A stretch of 64,000 nt of DNA from Pholis gunnellus. Lineage: Eukaryota; Chordata; Actinopteri; Perciformes; Pholidae. Position 1 is the stretch's first letter, and every line of letters begins with the position of its first letter. Below, piece by piece: positions 24,095 through 35,873 of this stretch. A model generated the notes under the pieces. That model was given only the letters and a program-made list of their open reading frames with translations. It was not told where the DNA came from and did no database searches. Both the position numbers and the translations under genes were made by a program. The stretch is from the NCBI GenBank assembly GCA_910591455.2, contig OU342816.1:19477702-19541701 (forward strand). The letters run 5' to 3'.

Positions 24095-24545
24095 TTGGAA
24101 ATGAACAATGTACATTTACTCAAGAACTGTGCTTAAGAACAATTTTGAGGTACTTGTACTTGTTATTCTCTGCTACTTAAATACTTCCACTCCACTACGA
24201 TTCAAAAGGCATTATTACCTTTATCTGATAACTTTAGTTACGTTGCAGTGTCAGATTATTCACACAAAATGTAATCAACAAATAAACTATGGTGTAATAT
24301 CATAGGTTAATATACGATGAGATGAATGTTTTCTCCCTGGGGGGAATTTACAAACTAGCTAGCAGTTTATAAAGTCATTCAAATGAGCTCCACCTTTACC
24401 AGCTGCAACATTGATTATAATCCAATTATATACTAAACATTATTCTGAAATAGACCCTTTTTAGGCTTTTACTGAATTAAAGTATTAAAGGAATGACGAG
24501 TATTTCAACAGTGTAGTGCTACTGAAGTGAGTACTTCTTCCGTCA
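24095..24545 (+). repeat. TACTT-rich dispersed fish repeat
   Basis: Opens with TACATTTACTCAAGAACTGT and GAGGTACTTGTACTTGTTAT, followed by CACTCCACTACGATTC, AGCTCCACCTTTACCAGCTG and a closing GAGTACTTCTTCCGTCACT. This order of phrases is typical of a widespread fish element related to the pieces at 60945-61000 and 62895-63105. Confidence 0.7.
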
Positions 24546-24894
24546 CTAGATAACATTTTGTAGGTGATCAGGCTACAAGGCTCCTGCGTAGTCAGAGCCC
24601 TGAGGAGAGAGGGAAGAGGAGGGAGGAAGAGCATGCTAGCTTGGAAAACAACACCAAGGAGTGGTTAATGAAGACAGCAAGCAACTGAGCTCATTGGAGA
24701 AACCCAGGTGGTTGTAAAGGACCAATGGTATCATGCCATGCCATTCATATGGAGGGATGGGACAGAGTGGTGGAGGCAAGAGAGGTGGTGGTGGAAAGTA
24801 CCTGGTGAAGTCCGAGTCAGGGAACAGGCTTAAGTGATATGGGAGGGGGACGGAGTGGAAGAGGCTTTTGTCACACTCCACTGGTGAATAGTGT

Positions 24895-25058
24895 CGGGGG
24901 GAGGGTGCTTTGTGTATACTTCTGGAGGGATGTCAGGAAATGATGGGAAGAGATGAATTAAGGTCAAAAGCAGGATTTGAATCTGAGATGTTGCGGTTCA
25001 GGTTTGGCATCTCAACCCCTAAACCATTAACTCAAGACTAGGCTACTGTGTCTGCCCC
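24895..25058 (-). repeat. tRNA-derived SINE relic
   Basis: On the minus strand the head reads CAGTAGCCTAGTCTTGAGTT, like a polymerase III A box, and 25-40 nt later GATTCAAATCCTG, like a B box (GGTTCGANTCC). The intervening AACCTGAACCGCAACATC and the pyrimidine-rich body (ATCTCTTCCCATCATTTCC) fit the fish tRNA-type SINE layout. It is diverged and the terminal tail is not clear. Confidence 0.6.
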
Positions 25059-26366
25059 CAAGTGGCCGTTAGGAGGTGTAATGATGTCCACAAACATATT
25101 CACCCCAGATGATGCAGTGCCTCTCTTATTCAAAAGTACAACTACGAAAAAAGAATCATCTCTTCTTTTTTCATAAAGCAACTAATTATGTTTATGTAGC
25201 ATTGCATACGTTTAGAAACAGACTTGTAATTCATTTATTACCTTACTGTGATTTATTTTATTTCACAGTATATTACTCTTACATCAGCATCTCATACAAA
25301 GTGTATGCAGCCATCGTTGTTCACAAAGGAAAGAGTAAAAACTACTTACTGATAAGTTATTGAATATGTTGCATGTCAAGTCTTGAAAATAATATTTAGA
25401 TTTTGCTTTATTGAACTACACTCGTGATTACTTTGGTGCTTACAATCTGCATATAACATGTATCTATTAGTTGTTCATATATCTGACCAACCCATGTGGA
25501 CCCTGTTAATTCATTTGGATGGGGCCACCTGCCATCTCATTATTTGACAAGACGTTTGCGTAATCTTCAGAGGGCTGATTGTGGTTACAGAGCAGGGAAT
25601 ATAACAGCAGTGGACTGGTGACCTCATGGTGGGGTCATCAGTCTCTGAGAACTCTTCTAATCCCCCTCACTTGTCCCTATCCTGGTACTACTGGATGACC
25701 TCATCAAAGTGGCTCAGCAGCTCCTGCTGTTACAGAGGGGCTATTTTGAAAGACCCTGTAACCATGATCTGTTTATGTCACAATAAGCAATTCTTTACCG
25801 TTGTTGCAGAAAAATGGAAGGTATGACATATGACTGTTGACAAATATAATTACTAGTGGATTACCAAACTGGTTGGTACCATTCCAAGTCAAACATGCGG
25901 TTAGTCACACGTCTGGTGTGTTACTAACTTAGTTAGTATTGCTAGTATTGGTTTACTATCACTCAACCATATCTACCTGTTCTTGCATTTTATTTTTGAT
26001 ATCTAAATGTTTAATTATGAAGGACTGACACCAAAGCTTGACTTGCTGATGATTGAGATTCAGAAGAATGAGGTTGGTGTAAAATGCTGTTCCATTGTTG
26101 TAGTGCTGATCTTTTAGGCTGTGTGTCACCCACAAGACCAAAACCAGTAGACCGTTTGCTATCAATATGAAGTCAATCTAGTCATTTAAGATAAGAGGCA
26201 ATAAGAACCACATTTTAGAGGCCACTCATTTTTTCTTGGTAATTCTTGGAGGCAAAGCTACATTTTGATTAATCTTTCATGCTTTTTAAGCCCTCAACCA
26301 CTCAGCAGCCTCTATTCATTCTCCTTAATTAGAATGTCACAGTGTGAGCATACAGCAACTATCTCC

Positions 26367-26372
<6 letters not shown>
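25059..26372. other. Intron, no feature seen
   Basis: AT-rich DNA. Open frames here lack domains and splice-site support. Confidence 0.5.

Positions 26373-26438
<66 letters not shown>
26373..26438. repeat. (CA)n microsatellite, 66 bp
   Basis: Uninterrupted CA array. Confidence 0.97.
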
Positions 26439-26440
<2 letters not shown>

Positions 26441-27236
26441 CTCTCTTAATTTAGACACATTTCTAATAAAGAGCACCTTTGTTCTTTTAAACAGTAAATA
26501 CATTCAGCTGATGTACATCAAATAACCTGTACAGTTAATCACAGTTCTGTCTGTGCCTGTACAGTGTAAATCATGTGCAATGTGTGAAATGCTGAAGTCT
26601 TCTCTTGTATACTATTTCAATTTCAGCAGCATAATCATGCTCTACAGATAAATCGGATAATCTAAGCTCCAAAAACATGGGATCCTACATTTCCCATAAT
26701 GCAACTCAATAGTATCTTTCATTAGACCCTCCCTGTGTCCCCTTCTTTCCCACTCCGCACCTGTAGTATGTAACTTATGAGTATCTGAACTCTGAACTGA
26801 AAGTAATGAGGAGTTAGTCATTTCAAAATAATCAGTTTTACTCATTAATATTCAAATGTGTATCTTTATGTATAGCTTCATGACTGATGAGCCTATGATT
26901 TAAATTGCTTTATTCAAGCCACTTCTGACAGAACACTGAATGTCAAGCATCACATTATGCTGTTAGCCTTACAGAGAACCACAAACAGCACTTCTCCCTC
27001 CAGGAGTGACATGGCGATCTATTTAAAGGCTTTGGACTTCATATCCAGCATGTCTGCTGATTCATGCTTTGCTGCTGTTATTGCTGATGCTGTCTGCAAG
27101 AAATGTCTGCACCTCAGCCCCGAACCTGCTTCACTGCAGCATATTTTGTATGGCTTCAGCAGACAAACTACTTATAGAGAGTATTCTTTAGTCCAGGTAT
27201 GTAAGGATTACCTCTGATACACTGTCAGGGACTCAC
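26439..27236. other. Intron, no feature seen
   Basis: Intron 3' of the L27 exon (minus strand). The 86-codon plus-strand frame at 26957-27217 has no known motif. Confidence 0.5.
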
Positions 27237-27379
27237 CTCCTCCACTGGACAGGCAAGCTCAGAGTTTTGTAAAGAAACACTCTTCTCCCACTTGTCCGCC
27301 ATGTGGTTGACCTCCTCCAGCTTTTGCTCACTGCTCTTCTGTGTGTTTAGCAGTGTCACTTCATAGAACTCCTGGATAT
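27237..27379 (-). CDS. dlg4: L27-domain exon of a DLG-family MAGUK (beta-type isoform)
   Basis: On the minus strand an acceptor (TCTGTTTCCACAG|ATATCC) and a donor (GAGGAG|GTGAGTCC) bracket 143 nt. Read from phase 1 it encodes 47 residues starting IQEFYEVTLLNTQKSSEQKL and continuing EEVNHMADKWEKS. IQEFYEVTLL is the last helix of the L27 domain of DLG1/DLG2, which pairs with L27 domains of partners such as CASK and drives oligomerisation. The following KSSEQKLEEVN-KWEK segment looks most like DLG2 as I remember it, while the downstream alpha exon is PSD-95-like, so the exact paralogue is open between dlg4 and dlg2. The first L27 helices, normally in the preceding exon, were not recognised with certainty. 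Confidence 0.83.
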
Positions 27380-27654
27380 CTGTGGAAACAGAGGTGTTAT
27401 ATGACTCAGGTGTTGGTTAACTTCTCCAAAACCAATACAGCAAATTAAAATGAACTCATTTGATGTGGAGGCAGTTTAACCTGGGTCAGTGCTACAACAA
27501 TTGTACTATACATACAAATGATGGAACTGAAAATCTCACAGTTCAACATCAATAAGATTAGGTTCTGTATATAATATTCACCTACCATAACAAAATGTGC
27601 ATATTCAAATTTCCTTGCGAGAACAATATTTGTGAAAGCTGCCATGGTTCTTAC

Positions 27655-27705
27655 GCACACGGGCAGGTGGCACCCTGCCATCGGTGTATGAATGGGTGTT
27701 GTTAA
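27655..27705 (-). repeat. Short fragment of the copy-A dispersed repeat
   Basis: CAGGTGGCACCCTGCCATCG followed by GTGTATGAATGGGTGT matches the inverted form of the family seen at 4411-4675 and 59385-59530. Confidence 0.55.
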
Positions 27706-28081
27706 GAGATTGTAGAAAAATATGAAAGTATAAAAGTATAACCATTACAACATATAACTTGTTTACACTTTTTATAACTTTTTATGTAAAAAACAAAAGC
27801 TCATGTGGACTCATGTGTGAGTGACGCATGAACCTGAGGGAGGTACAAGCCCCAGACCAGCATAAGATGCAGCTACAAAACTGAGAGAAGGAAGGCTTCA
27901 CCCTTAGGGGTGACTGAAAGACCCTCAGAAGGAGAGACTGGAGTGCCCTTCTTTTAGAGAAGACCCTGTGAGACGTTTCTGCTATCAGAAGACAGCTTAC
28001 AGTGACTGATATATTTTGCACCACATAGACTTTCCTTGAGTTGAGGGGTGTGTGTGGGTATGTGTGTGTCCTGATCATGCT

Positions 28082-28498
28082 CATCATCGCCACCTGTGCC
28101 CAATCACCTGCCCCTGGTTTTTCCCTCTGCCAACCCCACTCATTCCTACTCACCTGCCGGCAATCCGCTCATCACCCCTCACCTACTTACACTCCCCTGC
28201 TTGCCCTGTTCCAGTTGCCAGATTATCCTTTGTTCCCTTTCCTCCCCGTGGACTCGTCGCATCTCCAGTGGTTTCCCCTCGCGTTGACCCTCTGCGTCCC
28301 ACGGTTTGTGACCAAGCCCTTTTGTGACTTTGCCTTTTATTTTCAGTTTGGACGTTTTCCGCTCCCGGTTGGAGTTGTTTTTGTGTATGCTTAAGTGCCC
28401 AGTAAAGAGCCTTGCATTTCACCTCACCTTGTGTCCTGTGTCTAAGTTTGCGCCTGAGTCTTTGCTCCACCCACACGGTAAACCGCGAACCGTCACAC
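28082..28498 (+). mobile_element. Solo-LTR-like block, copy 2
   Basis: C/T-rich block beginning near ATCGCCACCTGTGCCCAATC and sharing CCTGCCCCTGGTTTTTCCCT with the block at 9690. It carries a poly(A)-like AGTAAAGAGCC at about 28400 and ends GTTTGCGCCTGAGTCTTTGC ... AACCGTCACAC. The layout fits a fish LTR whose end is near 28499. No internal coding region of a retrotransposon follows directly, so it may be a solo LTR or a truncated copy. Overlapping open frames on both strands are by-products of the biased composition. Confidence 0.5.
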
Positions 28499-28795
28499 AG
28501 ACGCTCTACGTAACTACTCATACGGGGTGTTAGGGTTACATCCTACTGAGAGCCAAGGGCGTAGCCGTACAAGACTCTCAGAAAACAATAATTCGGAAAT
28601 CCTAATGATTCAGCTACGGGGTGAGATAAAAGGCCGAAGGTACACTTCCGACTCATACAGAGGGACACTAATCCCCTGAGGTCGGACTACTGACGGAGTT
28701 ACCACCGTGTTAGGTGCGAGCCTGCCCCGCTTTCCCCGGGGAAGAAAGCCAACCCGCAATAGGGGCCGAACAATCGAGAGCAACTGCTTTTGTTT
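28499..28795. other. Unexplained GC-richer block
   Basis: This roughly 300-bp stretch differs in composition from its AT-rich surroundings. It holds a perfect 7-bp inverted pair, CTGAGAG at 28546-28552 and CTCTCAG at 28575-28581, and a CCCCGCTTTCCCCGGGGAAG segment that is partly self-complementary. The minus strand has an open stretch ending about 28617 that includes RGKRGRLAPNTVVTPSVVRP, which I cannot match. It could be the untranslated leader of the neighbouring LTR element or a structured relic. Confidence 0.4.
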
Positions 28796-28839
28796 AAAGA
28801 ATTTAGTAAAATCAACAAATAAAAAGAAAACAGAATTGT

Positions 28840-28980
28840 ATATAAATGTAATTTATGGTGCCGATTGCTGGCAATCTATTTTGACAGCAGTGAAAATTTT
28901 GTTTTTAAAAAGCTAAATGCCACCAAATATAGATTGAAGCTGAATATTTCATGTCCTTTGAATTTTAGAAATGATTACAG
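28840..28980 (+). repeat. Internal fragment of the 7.94-kb hAT MITE family
   Basis: GCAGTGAAAATTTTGTTTTT and the following AGCTAAATGCCACCAAATAT align with the interior of the element at 7940-8300 (GCAGTGGAAATGTTGTTTTT, then TCTAGATGCCAATAAATAT). Neither terminal repeat is present. Confidence 0.6.
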
Positions 28981-28999
28981 CTATCGCATGTCTTTATGG

Positions 29000-29103
29000 T
29001 GTGTGGGGTGTAGGGGGGACCAATGTAGAAGAAGCACTCCACAAAGTTAGGAGTCACCAGTGATTGAACCCAGAATCTTGCTGTGAGGCAGCAGACTCCG
29101 TTT
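29000..29103 (-). repeat. SINE-like relic (CCTCACAGCAAG family)
   Basis: On the minus strand TGCCTCACAGCAAGATTCTG GGTTCAATC resembles the tRNA-like head of a common fish repeat, and TTTGTGGAGTGCTTCTTC its body. It is short and diverged. Confidence 0.45.
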
Positions 29104-29131
29104 CCATTTGAAAACACATGTTCTGCTTCGT

Positions 29132-30204
29132 TTACACTGAGCGTCCACACTACGCCGGCGTTTTCGAGCACCGAAAACGGAGGAGTTTGAAAACGCCGGA
29201 GTTGCATATTCATGTGGACGGTCGAAAACGGATACGTTTGGAAACGATGACGCCCACACCCGCTTTCGCTACTTGATTGGTTCTTAGCAGTCACGACGTG
29301 TCCTTCCCTGATTCGTCACACCCCTATCACATGACCCTTTCCCGGAAATCATAAACGACGACATTGATTACCGATCGACTACCAGGTTAATTCAACATGG
29401 ACAACTGATTACAGGAGTTGCTGACCTTGTTGTCTTTACTAGCAGCTATTGTGCCGGTAAAGTTTGCATTATTACGGCGGAAGCAGCTGTTATTGGAGCG
29501 ATTAACGAGCGGTGTGACCAGCTGCGTTATCAGACCTACGGAGCGGACGTCTGAAGTCACGGTTAGCGGCTTTGAGGAGGACGGTCACAAAACGGATGAC
29601 TTTCCTTTTCTTATTAATGCTTATTTTGTTCTGCACAAATATTGTGAAGTTTTCAGATAAACTGTAAAGGAACAAAACATGAATTACTCTCCAGTACAAG
29701 AGAGACTTCAGCCACCAGCAGAGCTACGAGTGAGAACAGACAACAACGAAACTGAGGAAACAAATGAGAGACGTGTGTTGACCACATTTATGGACCATAA
29801 TCTAGTAAACCTTTATGTGTAAGTGTTGGTATTAAACTAAATGATGAAAAATGTATGTGAGAGAAAGATATAAGAAGACCAGCAGCGCTCTAACTAAGTC
29901 TGAAAAATAAAACTTCCCACGAAATGTGTCTGTTTGTTTATAGAGGAAGATTTTAGAGAAGATCTTAAGTATCAAACACGACTTTTCATTATTAAAGACT
30001 ACTTTGTTACTCTGTCGTATTTTTTTAACTAAGTAACCAATCTACTTCCTACATCGGCACCCGCCTGCATGCCCAGTGTATGTGAATAGTCACGTGATAT
30101 TAGTTTTCAGGCGTTTTAGTCTGGATAGAGATCATCTCGAAAACGATGCTGAAACGCCGTGTGGACGAAGATCCAGAAAACAGAATAGTGTGGATGTAGC
30201 CTAA
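29132..30204. mobile_element. PIF/Harbinger-like element, about 1.07 kb
   Basis: The left end after TTA (29132-29134) reads CACTGAGCGTCCACACTACG, and the right end before TAA (30202-30204), in reverse complement, reads GGCTACATCCACACTATTCT. Both share TCCACACTA, and TTA/TAA is the 3-bp target typical of Harbinger elements. GAAAACG and AAACGCCG motifs recur in inverted order near both ends. An 80-codon plus-strand frame at 29418-29660 (MLTLLSLLAAIVPVKFALLR ...) has no domain I recognise. The right 100 bp also occur inside the hAT at 988-1979. Confidence 0.6.
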
Positions 30205-31851
30205 GTGGCCAAACATCTAACCAACAAGCAAGGCTTTAATATGTCCTTCCAGCTGTAATCATGGTTTCATAAACATATACTCACAACATTTTCTCCATCA
30301 CTTTTCAGCTGACCTCATCCTTCAAATTATAAGTAACCAAATGATACACACACAGCTAACGCAATGGGAACTTCTTTGAGTATGTACTAGTACAGCAAAG
30401 GTTTTGTTGCTCAATCATCATTATGATCACCAGAAGAACATACTAAGACCGACAGTTGTCTAAGAGTTGTCTTTGAAGTAGAAGAATATCTTTGAGTTAC
30501 CTCTGCCTCACATGATTTGTATTGTATTGTAGTTTTACAAATTGTTTAAAGTGAGTTTTTGGTCAGCAATACATAATGTAATTATGACTTTAATGCACTA
30601 ACACTGTGTAAAGAACAAGCTGATAATTTTAATAATAAAACAATAAAGTCTGTAAATGGCTGCAGACAAATGCCCCAAAATCTTACCATGTACACTATAC
30701 AGTTTCAGAATGACATTCCTACTGTACACAATTATATGTATACAGTAGGACACACACATCAACACAGACATGACATCATAGCTTCCCTGCTACAGAAGAT
30801 CAACATGATGGGGAAAGTCAAAAGTCATAAAAGAAAAAGCACAAGCACCACATGCAACAAATGTACCAAACATTTTGGACAGACATATAAAATGTATATA
30901 TTTCATTCAGCCAGGTGACCATATGGGTGCTTTGGCTGAATGTCAGCATGATTCCCTGCTGTATCAGCCTTACTGCATTAGAATCTTCTGGGGCGATGGA
31001 CTCAACGTTTATTGGTGCATCATTATCATTATCTACCACAAAGCATCTGCATTGCATGACTCAAGTGAGCTCTTTGTTTGGCATGCAATTCAAGTCCTAT
31101 TGTTCTTGAATGGCTGGTGATGTTTTACCAAAGAACCAGACCCATAACAAGTGATCGCCACATTTACATTTCAATAGATCTGAATGAAAACCACCAGATA
31201 CAGGGTTATGTTTCTGTCCCAATCATATCACATACATGATAGCATGAATTGTGTTTGCAGAAAATAAATGTATCTACATCTACAATATATATTGATGAGG
31301 TTTTTCATAAAATAAACAAACAAATAAAAAGACGATCAGAGTTCTTTTTGTAATTCAAATGAAAACAGGCTATTATAGATGCAAATGAAAACAGCAAAAT
31401 GTATGCAAATCCCCAAAGGCTCTTGAATGGTTGGTGTACAGCGGGGTGAGTATATGTGAAAGACTCTGTGGTACAAAAACAGTTGTTGTAGTCATCACTC
31501 TTTTAAATATTATGACCGAATAAAGTTATGCAGTAGAATTATCCTTAAACGTTGCTATACAGCACATGATATCCAATGTAGCTTGTCTTTACACGGATAA
31601 ATAACGTCTGACTTTTGATCTATTATAGCGAATTAAAATAAAAATAGTTTACGAAAGAAAAGATCCAACCAGGCATCCATCTGCAGCGCTCACGTCTATG
31701 TCCACATGACAAGCAGGGACAGTTGGTCTCAATACTATTCTCTCTACACTGCATTCCTCTCTAAACCATCAACTGGGACCATCAATAGCTAGGCATAAAG
31801 AGAGAGGGAAGAATGAGTGTCAGAAATATACAGAGGCAGAAAGTAACTCAC
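30205..31851. other. Intron, no feature seen
   Basis: AT-rich unique DNA between the L27 exon and the upstream 50-nt exon candidate. Confidence 0.5.
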
Positions 31852-31901
31852 AGTGCAGTAAAACCTCCCTGCTCTCTCCGGTCATGTGGCAGCGTGCTAT
31901 C
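31852..31901 (-). CDS. dlg4: Candidate 50-nt exon upstream of the L27 exon
   Basis: On the minus strand a good acceptor (CTCACTGTTTCACAG|GATAGC) and donor (TGCACT|GTGAGTTAC) bracket 50 nt. An ATG at 31885-31883 opens MTGESREVLLH and leaves one base, which joins the two bases starting the 27.3-kb exon to give a Tyr codon, so the product would read ...VLLHYIQEFYEVTLL. The spacing of hydrophobic residues (VLL-x-x-I-x-x-F-Y) fits the end of the L27 helix, but the residues differ from the usual LFQALIDIQ. It may be a fish-specific alternative start or a 5' UTR exon. Support is splice sites and frame only. Confidence 0.42.
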
Positions 31902-33650
31902 CTGTGAAACAGTGAGAGGACCAGATGCCTGCTGGCAAGCAAACAGTGAGCCTAATCCCCAGACATAGAGGCCGCCTGTTCCCCTCAATGCAGACAATGA
32001 CCTTCCACCCTGCATAGCTGATTTCTAATTCAGCCCTCCTCTGTGCTTAACACAACCAGCAGTCCTCTCCAACTCTCCCTTAATGAACAAAACTCAAATT
32101 CTCCACTCTAAAGTGTTTCAACAACTCTCCAACCTGGCCTCCCGTTCTCCACCCTCTCCCCTCGGATATCTTCAAAGCCTGCTTCTCATACCAGTGTAGT
32201 GTTTTCATCATGCTTTGTACAAGTTAAGCGTCAGGTAATGAGAACTTGACACAAAGATAGTGAGCAGCTCTGGAACGGTCCATTCACTCTTTGTGCCGCT
32301 GAGCTGCTTTTAAGTAGGCAGCCGGCACATAGCCTGCATGTAAAAGGCATCATGAGCCCTGCAGAGGAAAACTAAGTACTATATGCAGGGTGTATGTGTG
32401 TCTAATACATGTGTCCATGCTGGGAATCTCCACTGGCAAGGGGCATTATATTTGTAAGACTCAGTGAGATAGTAAACTGTTCACATTTAGAGCCAATCAC
32501 CTGGAACGAGTTGTAACCAACATAAAATGGCTGCAACAAAAAATATTGTTATTATCAATTAATTTTGAACTGTTTCATTATTTTGTGTGAAGCACTCACC
32601 ACTTCCCAAAGTCCAGGGTGATTTCGTCCAATAGCTTATAGATATTACGTTTAAAATGACGTAAAGCAGCAAATGCTCTCATTGTGAAGCTTGAACCAGC
32701 AAATCACTGGAATGTTTAAACAAAGTCCATTACTTTGGACTAATCAGTGAAGGAATTTGCCACTTCCCATTAACATTGACAGCAACATCAACCTAATGTT
32801 TAATATGATTTTAATTAAAACTGCATTTCCTTTTCACAACAAATATTTGTTTAGTGAGAAAATAGCAGTTACAATTGTGAGTGCACTTTAGTTTTATATA
32901 TCCTACTGTCCTACTGACGTTATCTGTCACCAGCATTACATTTAAGATACAAGACTGTTAAACTGTTCACATTATAATCCTTGAAAGTTAAACATTAGTA
33001 AATTCCAGCTTTGTCAGTTACAGACTTGCATGTACCAATGTCCTCCAAACGTGTGGTTCATGGATCAAGCCTTCACTGAGGCTACAGTCTACTTTAACAG
33101 ATTTGGGCAGTATGTAAAATGTGGGTCAAAAAAGAAAAAAGAATGTTACATAACAGGATAACGTGCATGCTAAAATTTGTAATCATGTAATTATACTTTA
33201 ACAGTGGACGTATCTGTTAAGCCTTGGCATTAACTGTTAATCCATAGGCTTTATCAGAAAATACAATGACAAAATCCCAATCTGGTGAGTATTTTTGGTA
33301 GCGGGGCCAGATAGCATGAATTGTGCTCTTCAGCACACACATGCTATACTGCCCAGCAGCAGAGTATGTTACCGTGTCCGGTCTGCATCATTGGGGCCCG
33401 AGCACCTTTGTTATTCTAACCAAAGATATAATAATCAGTGAGGTTTACGCAGACTATACACCTTGCTGTACAGTTGATTCAGACCAAGTAAAATGCAACT
33501 ATCAGCTGTTTTTGATTCATATTACATTTGCTTAACCCTTTAATTAGATAAGATGTAGATGAGGCCTCTATTTAATTATTTAGTCTCCATAATTTCACTT
33601 AAAAACTAAAGCTCTTAATAATATGAGAAAATTATTTTAGTTTTTAAAGT
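31902..33650. other. No gene seen
   Basis: Unique-looking DNA. C-rich stretches at 32090-32165 do not form a supported exon. Confidence 0.5.
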
Positions 33651-35070
33651 ATTTAATTGAACCCGAGAGTGCCCCAAATGGGGTTTTAGAGGGGGGGCGA
33701 AGAGTGTACACATGTAGTACAAATCACTTTTGAGAACGAATGAAATGATATTTTAAAATATTTCAAAAACGTACATGATGAAGAGATTCTGATCAAATGG
33801 ACCATGTAACCTATTTTAATCACTCAAAAACATATATATATACACAAAGTACTTCAAGGTACTACAAGTACGACCACAATTTCATCTATTTCTCGCCAGG
33901 AGAAGGCGAGCAATGTTCTCCATTATCGATCCCAGCCGCGACCTACGGCACTTTCACACACACACTTCATATCCAGGAGCACGAGGAGAACAAACTGCAT
34001 CGATCTATCGCCTCCAAATTATTCTACTTTAAACCGTTAGAAAGTTACTATTGATCTGCCACAGATATCAACTCAGCCCATCATCATAAACATTGAAACG
34101 CTCCGTACCTTTTAGATGTTTCCTGGATCAAAATCGAAAAAAAAAAAAAAATAATCCCATCCGCCATTTAGCCATGTCTCTATCCTCTGCTGTGGAAAAA
34201 AACTGAGTCTCTGACGAGCTTCTATGATGAATGAGTAATAATTTCAGTTTTGGCCAATGGGTTTGACCCATGGGGGCGGATCACAGTTTTTGATTATTTT
34301 ATTGGCTTAAAATTCTGTAAACAACTCAAAGAACGAATGACTGCACTGCCCAGAGTCTTCCGGGTTCAAATCTGTGGGAATTGCGCAAATCGGCCGATCA
34401 CAGGATGTGTTAGGTTCAAATACATCACGTAAAACTGAAATTCTGACGAAAATTTGCCATATTTTACAAGTTTTCATATGGCCCAGGCTCTCAAAATGAT
34501 GCCAAACTTCTGTATTAGATATATTGAACACTATTAGTGATAAAAGAAGTGATATATATAGATATATAGTATTTAAAAGTACAATAAGACAGTGATATAT
34601 GCGCCTTCCAAAATCAGAATTGACGTTGGCTGACCAAAGCTGACCTGTACACTGGCATTGATTTCTCAGGCATACTTCACTCTATCAAAGCCAATTTTTT
34701 TTTAAAAAGGACTGCTGACATGTTGAGATATGATTTGGGAGAGTTTAGGCCTGCCTGTGCATCATTTAAAATCAATAAAAGTGTTTTTTGGGCACAAAAA
34801 AAAAACGAACCTGAAAATTCTCAATTTGAGCTGTGTAACATTCGTTTCAGCATTTACCAGTAACATATACAATGAAATGTACACATATTAACAAAGCTCA
34901 CATTTATTTGTGTTATTTTGCCATTTAAATTATTCAAATAGACCTTGTAGTTAGAGATTTACACTCTCTAGAGTTTGAGTATGACATTTTCGAGCAGAGG
35001 TCTCAAAATAGTCCTAGGGTTTTAAGAAGTACAAAATTCAACTCACACAAAGCGTTTTTACAGTGAAAAT
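33651..35070. other. Probable diverged DNA-transposon sequence, boundaries unknown
   Basis: The stretch holds GTGCCCCAAATGGGGTTTTA and a G-run near 33690, a poly(A) run at about 34137-34152 and several phrases with the look of a diverged DNA element (GATCACAGGATGTGTTAGG). I could not find matching terminal repeats or a target duplication. Confidence 0.3.
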
Positions 35071-35832
35071 GCATGGACACTGTCACAATGCTGATTTGCT
35101 TACATAACTGGTGGGTGGAGGGGGCTGGGAGTCACAGTGATGGCTCCTGTGTAGCCGTGCTTCTTTGGGGAGCGATTATTCCAGCTGCATCCCAGCCCTC
35201 CTCCACAAAAGGTGCCAGATCATCCTTCTATCTCCCAACACACACAGGCTACCAATTAATGATAATGCATCACTGCTCACTCCTCTGGCTCTCAGCTCCC
35301 TCCTCGGTTTAATAACATTGTATTGTCAGCCTGGTGCTGTTAAAATGTGAAGAATTGCCTTCAGTCCAGGTTGTTGACCAATACCTAACTCTCACAATTT
35401 TTGTGAATCGTGTAAATGAAGAGGAAATGAATCATTGAGATGTTGCAATGTGAGGGCTGGAGAGCAAGACCTATATATCGTTTTTTTTGTCCCCAAATAT
35501 CAAAAAGTATTGAGTCTTGAGTTCACATCCTTTTTTCTTCCCTTGCAAGGCTGCAGCTTCACCACCGGAGACAAAAATGTGAATGTTGAAAGCAAGGGAG
35601 TATCTGAACGTAGCAGAGGAACAGTGGGTGGAAAACTCCACTTAGGTTTAACACCAATTTGAGAGGAGGATTAAAACTAATGACTGCAAGAAGTAAACAC
35701 TTTAAGCTCTGACTTACACTATCTTCTGCATTTTATTTGAAAGGCTTTCTGTAGCATTTTCTATTAAAAAGCATCAAACAGCTATTATCTATGTAAAGAT
35801 ATAGAGGCGTAATGTCTACCTGAGCAGAGAAT

Positions 35833-35873
<41 letters not shown>

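Noticed and set aside
28183..28521. 112-codon minus-strand open frame
   Set aside because: Antisense of the LTR-like block with biased composition and no motif.
33380..33410. GGGGCCCGAGCAC as a copy of the 10.6-kb repeat tail
   Set aside because: Only about 13 bases match and the surrounding sequence is unrelated.
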